A DNA stretch of 40,968 bases. It comes from Alistipes sp. (GTDB lineage: Bacteria; Bacteroidota; Bacteroidia; Bacteroidales; Rikenellaceae). The notes beneath the pieces were generated by a model. The model was given only the letters and a program-made list of their open reading frames with translations. It did not search any database and was not told the origin of the DNA. The first letter of the stretch is position 1; each line of letters starts with the position of its first letter. The DNA is taken from positions 1 through 40,968 of the forward strand of contig JAFUOK010000027.1 of NCBI GenBank assembly GCA_017481925.1. Direction: 5' to 3'. Shown one piece after another: positions 7,992 through 16,447 of the stretch. The translations under genes were made by a program, and so were the position numbers.

Positions 7992-9278
7992 TTAACATTT
8001 ACCCGTCATTATATCCAAAATAAGGCTATCCGTTTCGTTCATACCGTCACGGCCAATAGTGGTGAGGTTATGAATCGAGCGATCCACATCCTCATCGATA
8101 ATACCCTCCAGACGTGACACGCAACGATGCTCCATAGCCATCATCGCCGACAGCACAGCCGTCGAGACACCACTCGCCAACTTCAGAGCGCAACTCGGCT
8201 TTGCTCCATCGCAAATCATTCCCGTCAGGTTGGCAATCATATTCTTCACAGCCATAGCCACCTCGTCGTATCCGCCACCCATAAGGTATGTGATACCGCA
8301 ACTCGAACCCGACGCCGCCACAACACATCCACACAATGCCGAGAGACGTCCCAGGCTCTGCTTGATGTAGATAACGGTCAGATGACTCAGCGTCAATGCT
8401 CGAATCATCTGCTCCTCCGTGGCACCACACTCCTCGCCATATACCACTACGGGCAGCGTAGCCGTAATACCCTGATTACCACTACCCGAATTACTCATCA
8501 CGGGCACCATAGCGCCACCCATACGGGCATCGCAAGCCGAAGCTGTATAAGAGAGAATACGAGTGAAGATACTATCGCCCAGTACCTGCAACTCACGTCC
8601 ACCACGCAACGTCTTACCCAGCGAATGACCAAAATCAGCCGTAAAAGCACTCTCGGCTGCCGCCTTATTCAGACGCTTCGATTCAAGGATAAACTCTATC
8701 TCCTGCAGAGGAGCCGTCATAGCAAAATCATAGACCTTGCGAAGCGTCAGCGCAACATCCTCCTGCTCATCACTCGCCGAACCATCGCCCTGACAATCAA
8801 GCAAGACCTCATCGTCACGCTGCAAAAGGACAAAGTTGGTATGACCTCCAGCAATGACAGCCTTCACTCTGTGGTCAGCAGCAGTAGCTACCACCTCGAT
8901 ATATAGTTTCTCGGTAATCCCCTCCTTGACATCAATCGAAATGCGCTTCTGGGCGATATACTCCTTGCCTTGCTCTACGGACTTTGCGTCAGCATCCTTC
9001 AACACCTCCAAGCCATACTCCGAACGACCCACAATAGCACCCAGCGCAATGGCGATAGGCAGACCTATCATTCCTGTGCCAGGGATGCCGACACCCATAG
9101 CGTTTTTAAGGATATTGGGACTGAGATAGACATCCATCTTTTCGGGCAGAGTGCCCAACAATTCGGTAGCACGCGCTACGCACAACGACACGGCAACAGG
9201 CTCGGTGCAACCGATGGCGGGCACCACCTCGCGTTTTATAAGGGCTATGATAGCCTCTCTCTCGGCAGTAGAAAACAT
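7992..9278 (-). CDS. UPF0597 / L-cysteine desulfidase-like (serine dehydratase-like) protein
   Basis: 428 residues. The N-terminal motif PAIGCTEPVAVSLCVARA and the C-terminal segments SGSGNQGITATLPVVVY, CGCVVAASGSSCGITYLMGGG and MICDGAKPSCALK identify the UPF0597 family (E. coli YhaM/CyuA type). The family is related to the beta-type Fe-S serine dehydratases. Characterised relatives are [4Fe-4S] L-cysteine desulfidases that split cysteine into pyruvate, ammonia and sulfide. The several conserved cysteines fit an oxygen-sensitive cluster. It is the first gene of the unit, behind a good promoter at 9300-9330. Placed ahead of the Fe-S enzyme IspG, it might supply or remove cysteine sulfur, but that link is speculative. 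Confidence 0.85.
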   Translation of the reverse strand: MFSTAEREAIIALIKREVVPAIGCTEPVAVSLCVARATELLGTLPEKMDVYLSPNILKNAMGVGIPGTGMIGLPIAIALGAIVGRSEYGLEVLKDADAKSVEQGKEYIAQKRISIDVKEGITEKLYIEVVATAADHRVKAVIAGGHTNFVLLQRDDEVLLDCQGDGSASDEQEDVALTLRKVYDFAMTAPLQEIEFILESKRLNKAAAESAFTADFGHSLGKTLRGGRELQVLGDSIFTRILSYTASACDARMGGAMVPVMSNSGSGNQGITATLPVVVYGEECGATEEQMIRALTLSHLTVIYIKQSLGRLSALCGCVVAASGSSCGITYLMGGGYDEVAMAVKNMIANLTGMICDGAKPSCALKLASGVSTAVLSAMMAMEHRCVSRLEGIIDEDVDRSIHNLTTIGRDGMNETDSLILDIMTGKC

Positions 9279-9299
9279 ATATGGTTATTCAATTTTGTA

Positions 9300-9330
9300 C
9301 AAAATTACAAACTGTCGGCGATTGTTGCAA
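9300..9330 (-). promoter_or_regulatory. promoter of the UPF0597-ispG-recO unit
   Basis: On the minus strand: TTG (9328-9330), 20 bases, TAATTTTG (9300-9307). The predicted transcript start is near 9295, about 17 bases before the ATG. Confidence 0.75.
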
Positions 9331-9396
9331 TTTTTATTGGCAAATTCATCTGCAAGTGCACAAATATACTATTCCGCACACGAAGGATTAGCGCAC

Positions 9397-9430
9397 AAAA
9401 AAGGGGTGCATCCGCGAAAATACACCCCTT
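9397..9430 (-). terminator. terminator of the acyl-CoA synthetase gene
   Basis: Eight-base-pair stem AAGGGGTG (9401-9408) with CACCCCTT (9423-9430). Read on the minus strand it is followed by a T run (9397-9400). Confidence 0.88.
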
Positions 9431-9454
9431 CTCCAAAATAACTATATGCTACAA

Positions 9455-11092
9455 TTAATTATAAAGGAATCTCTTGATTGACTGCTTCGGCGTATGCTCA
9501 AAGCCCTGCTCGAGGATCTCGATCTTCATAATCTTGCTATACGCAGGCAGCGACTTATTCAAAAGCAGACGATTCTGCTCCAACAACTCGGCCAACTCCT
9601 CACGGTTGCCATCCTTCTGATCATCGGGAGTAAGTGCCACCAAAGCCACCAGACCGCCCTTGCGCTCAACCACCAGCGACTCGCCGACGTGAGGCATAGA
9701 GTTGAGCTTACTCTCGATCTCCTCGGGATAGATATTCTGACCGTTAGGGCTGAGGATCATACACTTGCTACGGCCCTTAATGAAGATATTACCATCCTTG
9801 TCGATAATACCCAGATCGCCCGTACGCAGGTAACCATCCTGTGTAAAAGTTGCTGCCGTAGCCTCAGGGTTCTTATAATATCCCTGCATAACATTCTCGC
9901 CGTGAACCTGAATCTCACCAACCTTGTTCGCTGGATCGTCAGAGTCAATACGCACCACTACATTAGTCACAGCACGACCGCACGAACCCAAGCGGAAGGT
10001 CTCCCAAGGTGAGTAACCAATCAGCGGTGCACACTCGGTCATACCATAACCTACCGTATAGGGCAAGCGAATCTTACGCATAACCTTCTCCACGGGCAGA
10101 CTGATAGCTGCACCACCCAGCACGATCGAGCGAAGGTTACCACCGAACGTGGTAAGCAACGTCTTTCGCACCTTGCTGTAGATGATATTATTAATGCCGG
10201 GGATGGAGGTCAGTATTCGCATCATTGGTTTATTGAGCGTAGGCATAACCTTATTCTTGAAAATCTTCTCCATCACCAAAGGTACCGTGATCAACAGATA
10301 GGGCTTAATGTCAGCCAACGCCTGCATCAAAACAGTAGGCGTAGGAGTCTTACCCAGGAAATATACGTGGCCACCACCGCTGATAGGATAGATAAACTCA
10401 AAAGCCATACCATACATATGCGCCAGCGGAAGCATCGACATAATCTTATCGGTATCAGTCACGGGGATGTTGCGCAACGCAAACTCGATGTTAGACGAGA
10501 TATTGCGAGCCGTGAGCATTACACCCTTCGGTGAACTTGTCGTACCCGAAGTGTAGTTGATAATTGCCAAATCGTCCAGATCGCAGAACTTATAATCGGT
10601 GACAGCTATCTTATCAGACTCATCATATACCTTGGGCAGTGTAGCCTCAATCTTTACGGCAGCCTCGGCGTATGCCTCATTCGCTGCATAGAGCAAGGTG
10701 AAGTCTTCGACATTGATTGCAGCCTTCAGGCGAGGCATCGTAGCTACGTCCATACCCTCCCACATACGGCTCTCGGTAAAGAGCACCACGCTCTCCGAGT
10801 GATCGGTAAGACCAGCGATGGTCTCCGTAGCAAAATCGGGTAGAATGGGAACTGCCACGCAACGACGAGTAGCCGTAGCCAGGAAGCTGATTGCCCAATG
10901 AGCGCAGTTCTTCGACGCAAGCGCCACCTTATCGCCATCCTTCATATCCATCGCCTCAAACAAAACGTGCAGTTTTGCTATACGCGTTGCCATATCGGCA
11001 AATGTAAATGTTGATCCTTTGTAATCGCTCAAAGCTGGCTTATGCCACCTCTCGCGCATCGAGGTTTGAAGAATGGATAGGTAGTGTCGCAT
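9455..11092 (-). CDS. AMP-dependent long-chain acyl-CoA synthetase
   Basis: 545 residues. ANL-superfamily motifs in order: P-loop YTSGTTSSPKGVMLT, the aromatic motif GYGMTECAPLIGYSP, GYLRTGDLG (ribose-binding Asp), and the hinge/C-terminal region KGRSKCMILSPNGQNIYPEEIE. The enzyme activates a carboxylate with ATP to an acyl-AMP, then transfers it to CoA; the PNGQNIYPEEIE ending is typical of FadD-like long-chain enzymes, here somewhat short. It is cytoplasmic or membrane-associated. It sits immediately downstream of the thioesterase/LytTR pair on the same strand but behind a terminator and its own promoter box. The thioesterase could release fatty acids that this enzyme re-activates. The catalytic lysine near the C-terminus (HTPKQSIKRF) is present. 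Confidence 0.9.
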   Translation of the reverse strand: MRHYLSILQTSMRERWHKPALSDYKGSTFTFADMATRIAKLHVLFEAMDMKDGDKVALASKNCAHWAISFLATATRRCVAVPILPDFATETIAGLTDHSESVVLFTESRMWEGMDVATMPRLKAAINVEDFTLLYAANEAYAEAAVKIEATLPKVYDESDKIAVTDYKFCDLDDLAIINYTSGTTSSPKGVMLTARNISSNIEFALRNIPVTDTDKIMSMLPLAHMYGMAFEFIYPISGGGHVYFLGKTPTPTVLMQALADIKPYLLITVPLVMEKIFKNKVMPTLNKPMMRILTSIPGINNIIYSKVRKTLLTTFGGNLRSIVLGGAAISLPVEKVMRKIRLPYTVGYGMTECAPLIGYSPWETFRLGSCGRAVTNVVVRIDSDDPANKVGEIQVHGENVMQGYYKNPEATAATFTQDGYLRTGDLGIIDKDGNIFIKGRSKCMILSPNGQNIYPEEIESKLNSMPHVGESLVVERKGGLVALVALTPDDQKDGNREELAELLEQNRLLLNKSLPAYSKIMKIEILEQGFEHTPKQSIKRFLYN

Positions 11093-11185
11093 AAAATGTT
11101 TCTATTTTTGTTGAAATATGGTTTTTTGATTACGATGCGAATTTCGCTTTAATATATGAGTAAAAAAAATAAATGTGATAGCCAC

Positions 11186-11193
11186 CAAAGGTA
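11186..11193 (-). promoter_or_regulatory. -7 promoter box of the acyl-CoA synthetase gene
   Basis: TACCTTTG on the minus strand fits TAnnTTTG; no good -33 box at 19-21 bases. It would give a leader of about 90 bases. Placed just after the LytTR terminator hairpin. Confidence 0.4.
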
Positions 11194-11228
11194 TGGGGCG
11201 AAATACTTATAGGGGCTAAAATTTAATA

Positions 11229-11262
11229 TTTAGGGGCGAAATTCGAAAATTTCGCCCCTAAA
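11229..11262 (-). terminator. terminator of the thioesterase-LytTR operon
   Basis: Perfect 15-base-pair stem (11229-11243 with 11248-11262) closed by the tetraloop CGAA. The T tract on the minus side is only ATATTAAATTTTA. The arm GGGGCGAAAT recurs as a direct copy at 11195-11204. Confidence 0.8.
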
Positions 11263-11283
11263 CAAAACCTTATATAATCGAAA

Positions 11284-12165
11284 TCACACGTTATCCGGAG
11301 AACTCATAAGCCACTTTTTGATACTGTCGGCATAGGTCTTTGAGATCGGGACATCGGGTACACCGGCAATACCAAACTCCACGAACATACCCTCCTTTTC
11401 GCGGCGCATAACCTTCACCAGATCCAGGTTCACCATATAAGAACGGTGACATTGCTGGATATGTGTCGAAGCCAACTGAAGTGCAACCTGCTTCATCGTA
11501 TTACGCACCAGCACCTTCTTCGGGGCGTTGTTATTGGTGTACCATACACATATATAGTTATCGGCCGACTCGATCAAGAGCAGATGCTCGCGACGAACCG
11601 ACAGGCGCATCTCACCCTTCGTGTCAAAGATCTGTACGTATGCCGTCTGCAAGGCCGTCTCATCCTCCGCAATACGCTCACGCAACAGACGCAGCTGCGC
11701 CACACGCTCCTGCCAAATGAAGTAGATGTAACACATCGTATAAGGGATAAGCAGGATGAAGAAAGTCTTTATAAGCGTATTCTTAAAGAGCGTGATAACA
11801 CCCTTCTCGGTATCGGTAAAGAGCACCGTAGCCAGCGTAAAGATGATGGTCATAGCCAAAATCTCGCACGCTATCCACACGATATACTTCACATAGGAGA
11901 TATCACGACGCCTCGCATAGAGCGACATCAGCCATCGGCTGACAGCCGCCACAGCCATACCCATCAGGATAAGGAAGATGGTAATCAACTGAACCAAAAG
12001 CTCGCGAGAGATATTGAGCCACGCCAGAAAGCGGGTATCTGTATCGATACGATCAAAGTCGAAGGGGCTGTAAATCGAAATAAAGAGCAGTGCAAATATA
12101 GGCACGAAGATAATCATCGCGACCTGATTTGACTTCTTATATATAAATTGAGGTATCGGTGTCAT
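11284..12165 (-). CDS. membrane-bound LytTR-family DNA-binding regulator
   Basis: 293 residues. The N-terminal half holds about four membrane segments (around residues 15-33, 55-75, 90-110, 130-150). A short charged helix (QERVAQLRLLRERIAEDE) follows, and then a C-terminal LytTR domain (about 185-285) with the typical LLIESADNYICVWY, VRNTMKQVALQL and QCHRSYMVNLDLVKVMRREKEGMFVEF elements. There is no response-regulator receiver domain, so the signal probably comes from the membrane part. LytTR domains bind direct repeats in promoters. It starts 15 bases after the acyl-ACP thioesterase stop and is co-transcribed with it, which suggests that it senses or controls membrane lipid state. Its targets are unknown. 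Confidence 0.88.
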   Translation of the reverse strand: MTPIPQFIYKKSNQVAMIIFVPIFALLFISIYSPFDFDRIDTDTRFLAWLNISRELLVQLITIFLILMGMAVAAVSRWLMSLYARRRDISYVKYIVWIACEILAMTIIFTLATVLFTDTEKGVITLFKNTLIKTFFILLIPYTMCYIYFIWQERVAQLRLLRERIAEDETALQTAYVQIFDTKGEMRLSVRREHLLLIESADNYICVWYTNNNAPKKVLVRNTMKQVALQLASTHIQQCHRSYMVNLDLVKVMRREKEGMFVEFGIAGVPDVPISKTYADSIKKWLMSSPDNV

Positions 12166-12180
12166 CTGGGCTCTATTTTA

Positions 12181-12906
12181 CTATTTAACCTCCAAAGCCA
12201 TACGACACAAAGCCTCACCGGCTTCGTTGCGATAAGCAAACTGATAGACATTATCCTGCTCCTGAGCCATCAGCGTCAGGTAATCGCCATAACGGGCCTC
12301 CTTCATAAAATTCATATCGAGGCGGAAGGCCGACAAACGCTCGGGAATCTCAATGGGGAGTGTATCGAAGATGATGTCGATATAGCGCATCGTATTCATA
12401 TGACGGTTGAAATCAATATCGCTATAGACCACGCGGTGCTCCGTAACGGGGTCGCTCGTCACAACACCAATACGACGCGGGCGCTCGCAAGGTGACGGAG
12501 CATCTACCATATTTCCCTCGTGGGCCTTTGCCATAGTGTTCATATCGACGGGCATACGCGTAGCGTAATCGATCATACACCACTGCGACACAGCGCGGCC
12601 GAACTCCTCACCCTTCGCATTTACGAGCGTAAAGTTACGCGTCGATGAGAGGCGGTTGTAGTCGCTGATCCATGTGTAGAGCGTAAACTCGCTATACTCC
12701 TCGGGCAGGTAGTCCAATTCGACACACATACGCGATAGAACCCAGCCATAATTATTACCTGCCAGGGCATCGATACCAAAGCCTCGCTTATGAGCATCCT
12801 CGCCTGCGGCATGAAGTATCATATCGCAAATAGAAGACACAGAGACTCGAGCGGTAAAATCAACAAACTGAGGTTCAACCTTATATTTAAAAACGCTTTT
12901 CTCCAT
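12181..12906 (-). CDS. acyl-[acyl-carrier-protein] thioesterase (FatA/FatB family)
   Basis: 241 residues, the bacterial size for this family. Double hot-dog fold features: the N-terminal repeat with GNNYGWVLSRMCVELDYLPEEYSEFTLYTWISDYNRL, and the C-terminal repeat with VVYSDIDFNRHMNTMRYIDIIFDTLP. In the latter, the D-x-N-x-H-x-N pattern (DFNRHMN) carries the Asn/His active-site residues. The enzyme hydrolyses acyl-ACP to free fatty acid in the cytoplasm and so ends or diverts fatty acid synthesis. It is the first gene of a two-gene operon with a membrane LytTR regulator, behind a TAGTTTTG box. A neighbouring acyl-CoA synthetase could re-activate its product. Confidence 0.9.
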   Translation of the reverse strand: MEKSVFKYKVEPQFVDFTARVSVSSICDMILHAAGEDAHKRGFGIDALAGNNYGWVLSRMCVELDYLPEEYSEFTLYTWISDYNRLSSTRNFTLVNAKGEEFGRAVSQWCMIDYATRMPVDMNTMAKAHEGNMVDAPSPCERPRRIGVVTSDPVTEHRVVYSDIDFNRHMNTMRYIDIIFDTLPIEIPERLSAFRLDMNFMKEARYGDYLTLMAQEQDNVYQFAYRNEAGEALCRMALEVK

Positions 12907-12946
12907 ATTGAGACTTGAGAATTATTTTCGACTTACTAATACGATA

Positions 12947-12954
12947 CAAAACTA
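12947..12954 (-). promoter_or_regulatory. -7 promoter box of the thioesterase-LytTR operon
   Basis: TAGTTTTG on the minus strand fits TAnnTTTG. The expected -33 position shows no clear TTTG. Leader about 36 bases. Confidence 0.55.
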
Positions 12955-12977
12955 CAAAAAAATTGGCAGATAACCAT

Positions 12978-13020
12978 AAAAGAGTCGCGTTTTGACTTTT
13001 TATTCATCAAAACGCGACTC
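12978..13020 (-). terminator. terminator of the FAD-dependent oxidoreductase gene
   Basis: Perfect 14-base-pair stem (12982-12995 with 13007-13020), 11-base loop, followed on the minus strand by TTTTA. Confidence 0.88.
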
Positions 13021-13039
13021 AAATCAGATATTATATGTG

Positions 13040-15028
13040 TTATTTCTTCACAAGCAATACAGCATCGGCGCAAATCTGTCCCGTAACCGTACCCTTATTG
13101 GTGAACTCCACGTATCCGGGCTTGCCGCTCTGCAAATCATATTCGCCAAGTGATACCCACTCGCCAGAGGTCTGGCCCAGAATCTGAATATCGTCAGCAT
13201 TAATAACCACACCCTTCTGAGCCGTGCCGTCGCTTACGACCAGTTCGGTCTTCTTTGATGACTCACCACGGCGGATAAAGTATGTGTAAATCTCATACTT
13301 ACCATCCGTCTTCACCTCGAAGGGATAGCGCAGAGCCTGCTCCTGAGAGGTGGGATCAAGCACAAGGTATGAGCGACCAAATCCGTTATTTCGCTCAATG
13401 CGTGTCCACGCTGCGGGAGCATTCAATGAAGAGTCATCGACAACAATATCGGCGGGCGTGCCATCCAACAGAGGATCCTCCTCGTACATACGCTGAATCT
13501 CCTTAACATCTACCTCCTGCACCTTTACACCGCCATCGATAGCCAGACAAGCAGCCTTCGCGGCACTCTGACCGAGAAGCATAAATACAGGCTCCATACG
13601 GATCGAACCGTAGGCAATATGGCTTGCTGACAGACATACGGGAACCAGCAGGTTGTCGCACTCCTCGCGCTTGGGCGTCAGGCAACGATACGACACGTCG
13701 TAAGGCAGACCGCCCGAAATCTCGACATTACCCTCATTCTTAACCATCGCCTTGCCATCCTTAACGATCACAACACGCTGGCAGTTGTGCGAATCCATCG
13801 TATATGCGGCCATACCTACACCATCATCGACCTTTGCGATATTGTCGCAGTTGGCCTGTGTAGCCACATACTCGCCAACCATACGGCGTGCCTCGCGAAT
13901 GTAGAGTTGCGGTGTCCAGTGACCATACTCCACGTACTCATCCTTGGGGAGTCCCAGCGCAAGCATCTGATCACGCAACTGCTTGGGCACACGCTCATCG
14001 TTACCCATAAACCACAACAGACCGAGCGTATAATCCTTGTGCGCCTGAATAATCTCGGCACGTCGCTCATATGAAGCCTCGGGATAGTCGTGATTCATAC
14101 CGATCATATCGGTTGAGAATGCGCCACGGTTGTTTATATCGGTCTTGTTGTTAGGCATCGGGCTGATGATGAAGTATCCGTTGAGATCATAGTTCTTCTG
14201 CGCCTCAATGATGCGGAGCAACAACTCATAACGCGAGGGGTCGTAGTTTGCGGGCTTCTCGATGGGGAGCATATTATCCTTGTCGCTGGTGAGGCAGATA
14301 CGGTAGTTATAAGCCTGAACCATATTATCGCCCGAACCCGTAGGAGCAAGTGCCGCATCCGAGATACCCCACAGCAGACCGCTCGCAGGATTACCCTTCT
14401 CGACATAAGGATCTACGTTATCGACAAACTGATGCAAGTGCTGCATCTGCACGCCGTTGTGATCCTCGCCATAGACCTTATTATCCTCTCGGCCAACAAC
14501 ATAAGTCACACCCGCACGAGCCATCAGATCGCCCTCGTAGGTGCAATCGATAAACTGCTTGGCGAAGATCTCTGCCAAAGGCTCACCCTTCACGTTCTCG
14601 AGGAAGATAGACTTTATCGTTGCGCCCTGCTTCTGCACACCGACGATACGATGATTGTAGAGCACCTCGACGTTGCCTCGTGCTATATAATCCTTGAAGA
14701 TATTCTCCGCCACGCTCGGCTCGAAGATCCAACTCTCCAAACGACCGTAGTGAGCACCCACACGACGATAGAAATCAAGAGCAAGACCCTTTACAACCTG
14801 CTTATTACCAATATCGGTCTGACCCAAACCGCCTGACGACATACCGCCAAGACGCTGTCCAGGCTCAACGAGCAATACTTTTTTACCCTGCTTGGCTACG
14901 GCATAGGCCGCAATAACACCTGCCGAAGTACCTCCATATACGCATACGTCATACTCCGCCTCGGGTGACGAACAAGCCGACAGCAACAACATCAACGCCG
15001 CTGTGGCGCAACATATCAATTTTCTCAT
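13040..15028 (-). CDS. FAD-dependent oxidoreductase lipoprotein
   Basis: 662 residues. The lipoprotein signal ends LLLSACSS, so the protein is envelope-anchored. A dinucleotide-binding fold follows at once (YDVCVYGGTSAGVIAAYAVAKQGKKVLLVEPG, then RLGGMSSGGLGQTD), as in the FAD_oxidored family (PF12831). The family is common in Bacteroidales glycan loci and often annotated as xanthan lyase-like. The last roughly 130 residues, from about 535, form a separate beta-sandwich-like domain with alternating strands (YEIYTYFIRRGESSKKTELVV). Its substrate is unknown; relatives are thought to oxidise sugars or sugar derivatives. It stands alone with its own -7 box and terminator, divergent from rarA. Confidence 0.87.
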   Translation of the reverse strand: MRKLICCATAALMLLLSACSSPEAEYDVCVYGGTSAGVIAAYAVAKQGKKVLLVEPGQRLGGMSSGGLGQTDIGNKQVVKGLALDFYRRVGAHYGRLESWIFEPSVAENIFKDYIARGNVEVLYNHRIVGVQKQGATIKSIFLENVKGEPLAEIFAKQFIDCTYEGDLMARAGVTYVVGREDNKVYGEDHNGVQMQHLHQFVDNVDPYVEKGNPASGLLWGISDAALAPTGSGDNMVQAYNYRICLTSDKDNMLPIEKPANYDPSRYELLLRIIEAQKNYDLNGYFIISPMPNNKTDINNRGAFSTDMIGMNHDYPEASYERRAEIIQAHKDYTLGLLWFMGNDERVPKQLRDQMLALGLPKDEYVEYGHWTPQLYIREARRMVGEYVATQANCDNIAKVDDGVGMAAYTMDSHNCQRVVIVKDGKAMVKNEGNVEISGGLPYDVSYRCLTPKREECDNLLVPVCLSASHIAYGSIRMEPVFMLLGQSAAKAACLAIDGGVKVQEVDVKEIQRMYEEDPLLDGTPADIVVDDSSLNAPAAWTRIERNNGFGRSYLVLDPTSQEQALRYPFEVKTDGKYEIYTYFIRRGESSKKTELVVSDGTAQKGVVINADDIQILGQTSGEWVSLGEYDLQSGKPGYVEFTNKGTVTGQICADAVLLVKK

Positions 15029-15054
15029 AAGAACAAAAATTTTACTGTTTCACA

Positions 15055-15062
15055 CAAAATTA
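15055..15062 (-). promoter_or_regulatory. -7 promoter box of the FAD oxidoreductase gene
   Basis: TAATTTTG on the minus strand, 26 bases before the start at 15028. No strong -33 box. Faces away from the rarA promoter in the same gap. Confidence 0.55.
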
Positions 15063-15124
15063 CAAATAAAATAGAATAAAACCACTTTTTGTTATCGAAA
15101 TTTGCCGCTTCTACGGTGCGATAT

Positions 15125-15154
15125 TTTGCCACACAAAAAAAAACTGTAACTTTG
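15125..15154 (+). promoter_or_regulatory. promoter of the rarA operon
   Basis: TTTG (15125-15128), 18 bases, TAACTTTG (15147-15154). The spacing is a little short. Predicted leader about 12 bases before the ATG at 15172. Confidence 0.6.
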
Positions 15155-15171
15155 TAGTAACCTTTCACGCT

Positions 15172-16446
15172 ATGAGCAGACCACTTGCAGAGCGGCTTCG
15201 TCCGCAGACAATTGATGAGTATATCGGCCAGCAACATCTGGTCGGTCCTCGCGGTGTGTTCCGCAAGTTCCTGGAGACGGGCAATGTGCCGTCATTCATC
15301 TTGTGGGGCCCTCCTGGTGTGGGCAAGACTACGCTTGCCAAACTCGTAGCCAACCACCTGCGACGACCTTTCTACACGCTCTCGGCCGTTACGTCGGGCG
15401 TCAAGGATGTGCGTGAGGTAATCGAGTCGGCACGCAAGCAGAGTCTGTTTCAGCAATCTACGGCTTTTCTCTTTATCGATGAGATTCACCGTTTCAACAA
15501 GAGCCAGCAGGATTCTTTGCTCGGTGCTGTCGAGCAAGGTATTGTAACACTTATAGGTGCTACCACGGAAAACCCTTCGTTTGAGGTTATTTCGCCGCTG
15601 CTGAGCCGTTGTCAGGTATATATACTACGTTCAATGGATGATGGCGAGTTATCTACACTTCTCAACCGAGCCATAACCGTTGATGAGGAGTTACGCAACC
15701 GCAATATTGATGTTCAGCAGACCGAAGCGTTGTTCAAGTTCTCGGGTGGCGATGCGCGCAAACTCTTAAACATCCTCGACATCATAGCCGGTGCTACCGA
15801 TGGTGACATTACGATTACCGACGACTACGTCACCGAGTGCCTGCAACAGAACATTGCCCTTTATGACAAGAATGGTGAGCAGCACTACGACGTTATCTCG
15901 GCATTTATCAAGTCGGTGCGTGGTAGCGACCCCAATGCTGCAATATACTACCTGGCACGTATGTTGGCAGGAGGCGAAGAGCCACGGTTTATTGCTCGCC
16001 GACTGGTGATCCTGGCATCGGAGGATATTGGTTTGGCAAACCCCAATGCTCTACTGTTGGCAAATGCCTGCTTCGATACGGTGCATAAGATTGGTATGCC
16101 TGAGGCTCGCATAACGTTGGCCGAAACCACCATATATTTAGTCACCAGCCCCAAGAGCAACTCGGCATATATGGCTATCAACGAAGCTTTGGACTTTGTG
16201 TCACACGACACTACGAACCGCCCCGTGCCCCTGCATCTGCGCAACGCTCCCACAAAACTGATGAGCGAGGCGGGCTACGGCAAGGATTACAAATATGCCC
16301 ACGACTATCAGGGCGGCTTCGTCGAGCAGGAGTTCCTGCCCGAGAGCCTTAGTGGCAAGAGTTTTTACCACCCCAACACGCAAAACGCCTCGGAGGCTAA
16401 GATGGCCGAGCGTATGCATCAGTTATGGGGTGACAAGTATAAATAG
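15172..16446 (+). CDS. rarA: replication-associated recombination protein A (RarA/MgsA, AAA+ ATPase)
   Basis: 424 residues. N-terminal PLAERLRPQTIDEYIGQQHLVG is the RarA/WHIP signature. Walker A is GPPGVGKTT (about residues 46-54) and Walker B is FLFIDEIHRFNKSQQD (about residue 100). Sensor 1 lies in LIGATTENPSFEVISPLLSRCQVYIL with the arginine finger. The C-terminal MgsA tetramerisation region is complete (GSDPNAAIYYLARMLAGGEEPRFIARRLVILASEDIG). RarA acts at stalled replication forks with SSB. First gene of a three-gene operon; the esterase gene starts 1 base after its stop. Confidence 0.94.
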   Translation: MSRPLAERLRPQTIDEYIGQQHLVGPRGVFRKFLETGNVPSFILWGPPGVGKTTLAKLVANHLRRPFYTLSAVTSGVKDVREVIESARKQSLFQQSTAFLFIDEIHRFNKSQQDSLLGAVEQGIVTLIGATTENPSFEVISPLLSRCQVYILRSMDDGELSTLLNRAITVDEELRNRNIDVQQTEALFKFSGGDARKLLNILDIIAGATDGDITITDDYVTECLQQNIALYDKNGEQHYDVISAFIKSVRGSDPNAAIYYLARMLAGGEEPRFIARRLVILASEDIGLANPNALLLANACFDTVHKIGMPEARITLAETTIYLVTSPKSNSAYMAINEALDFVSHDTTNRPVPLHLRNAPTKLMSEAGYGKDYKYAHDYQGGFVEQEFLPESLSGKSFYHPNTQNASEAKMAERMHQLWGDKYK

Positions 16447-16447
16447 C

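Noticed and set aside
8127..8906. 259-codon open frame opposite the UPF0597 gene
   Set aside because: Antisense shadow without domains or a promoter.
16295..16447. Upstream start for the esterase gene
   Set aside because: It overlaps rarA by 152 bases and would hide the signal peptide that begins at 16448.
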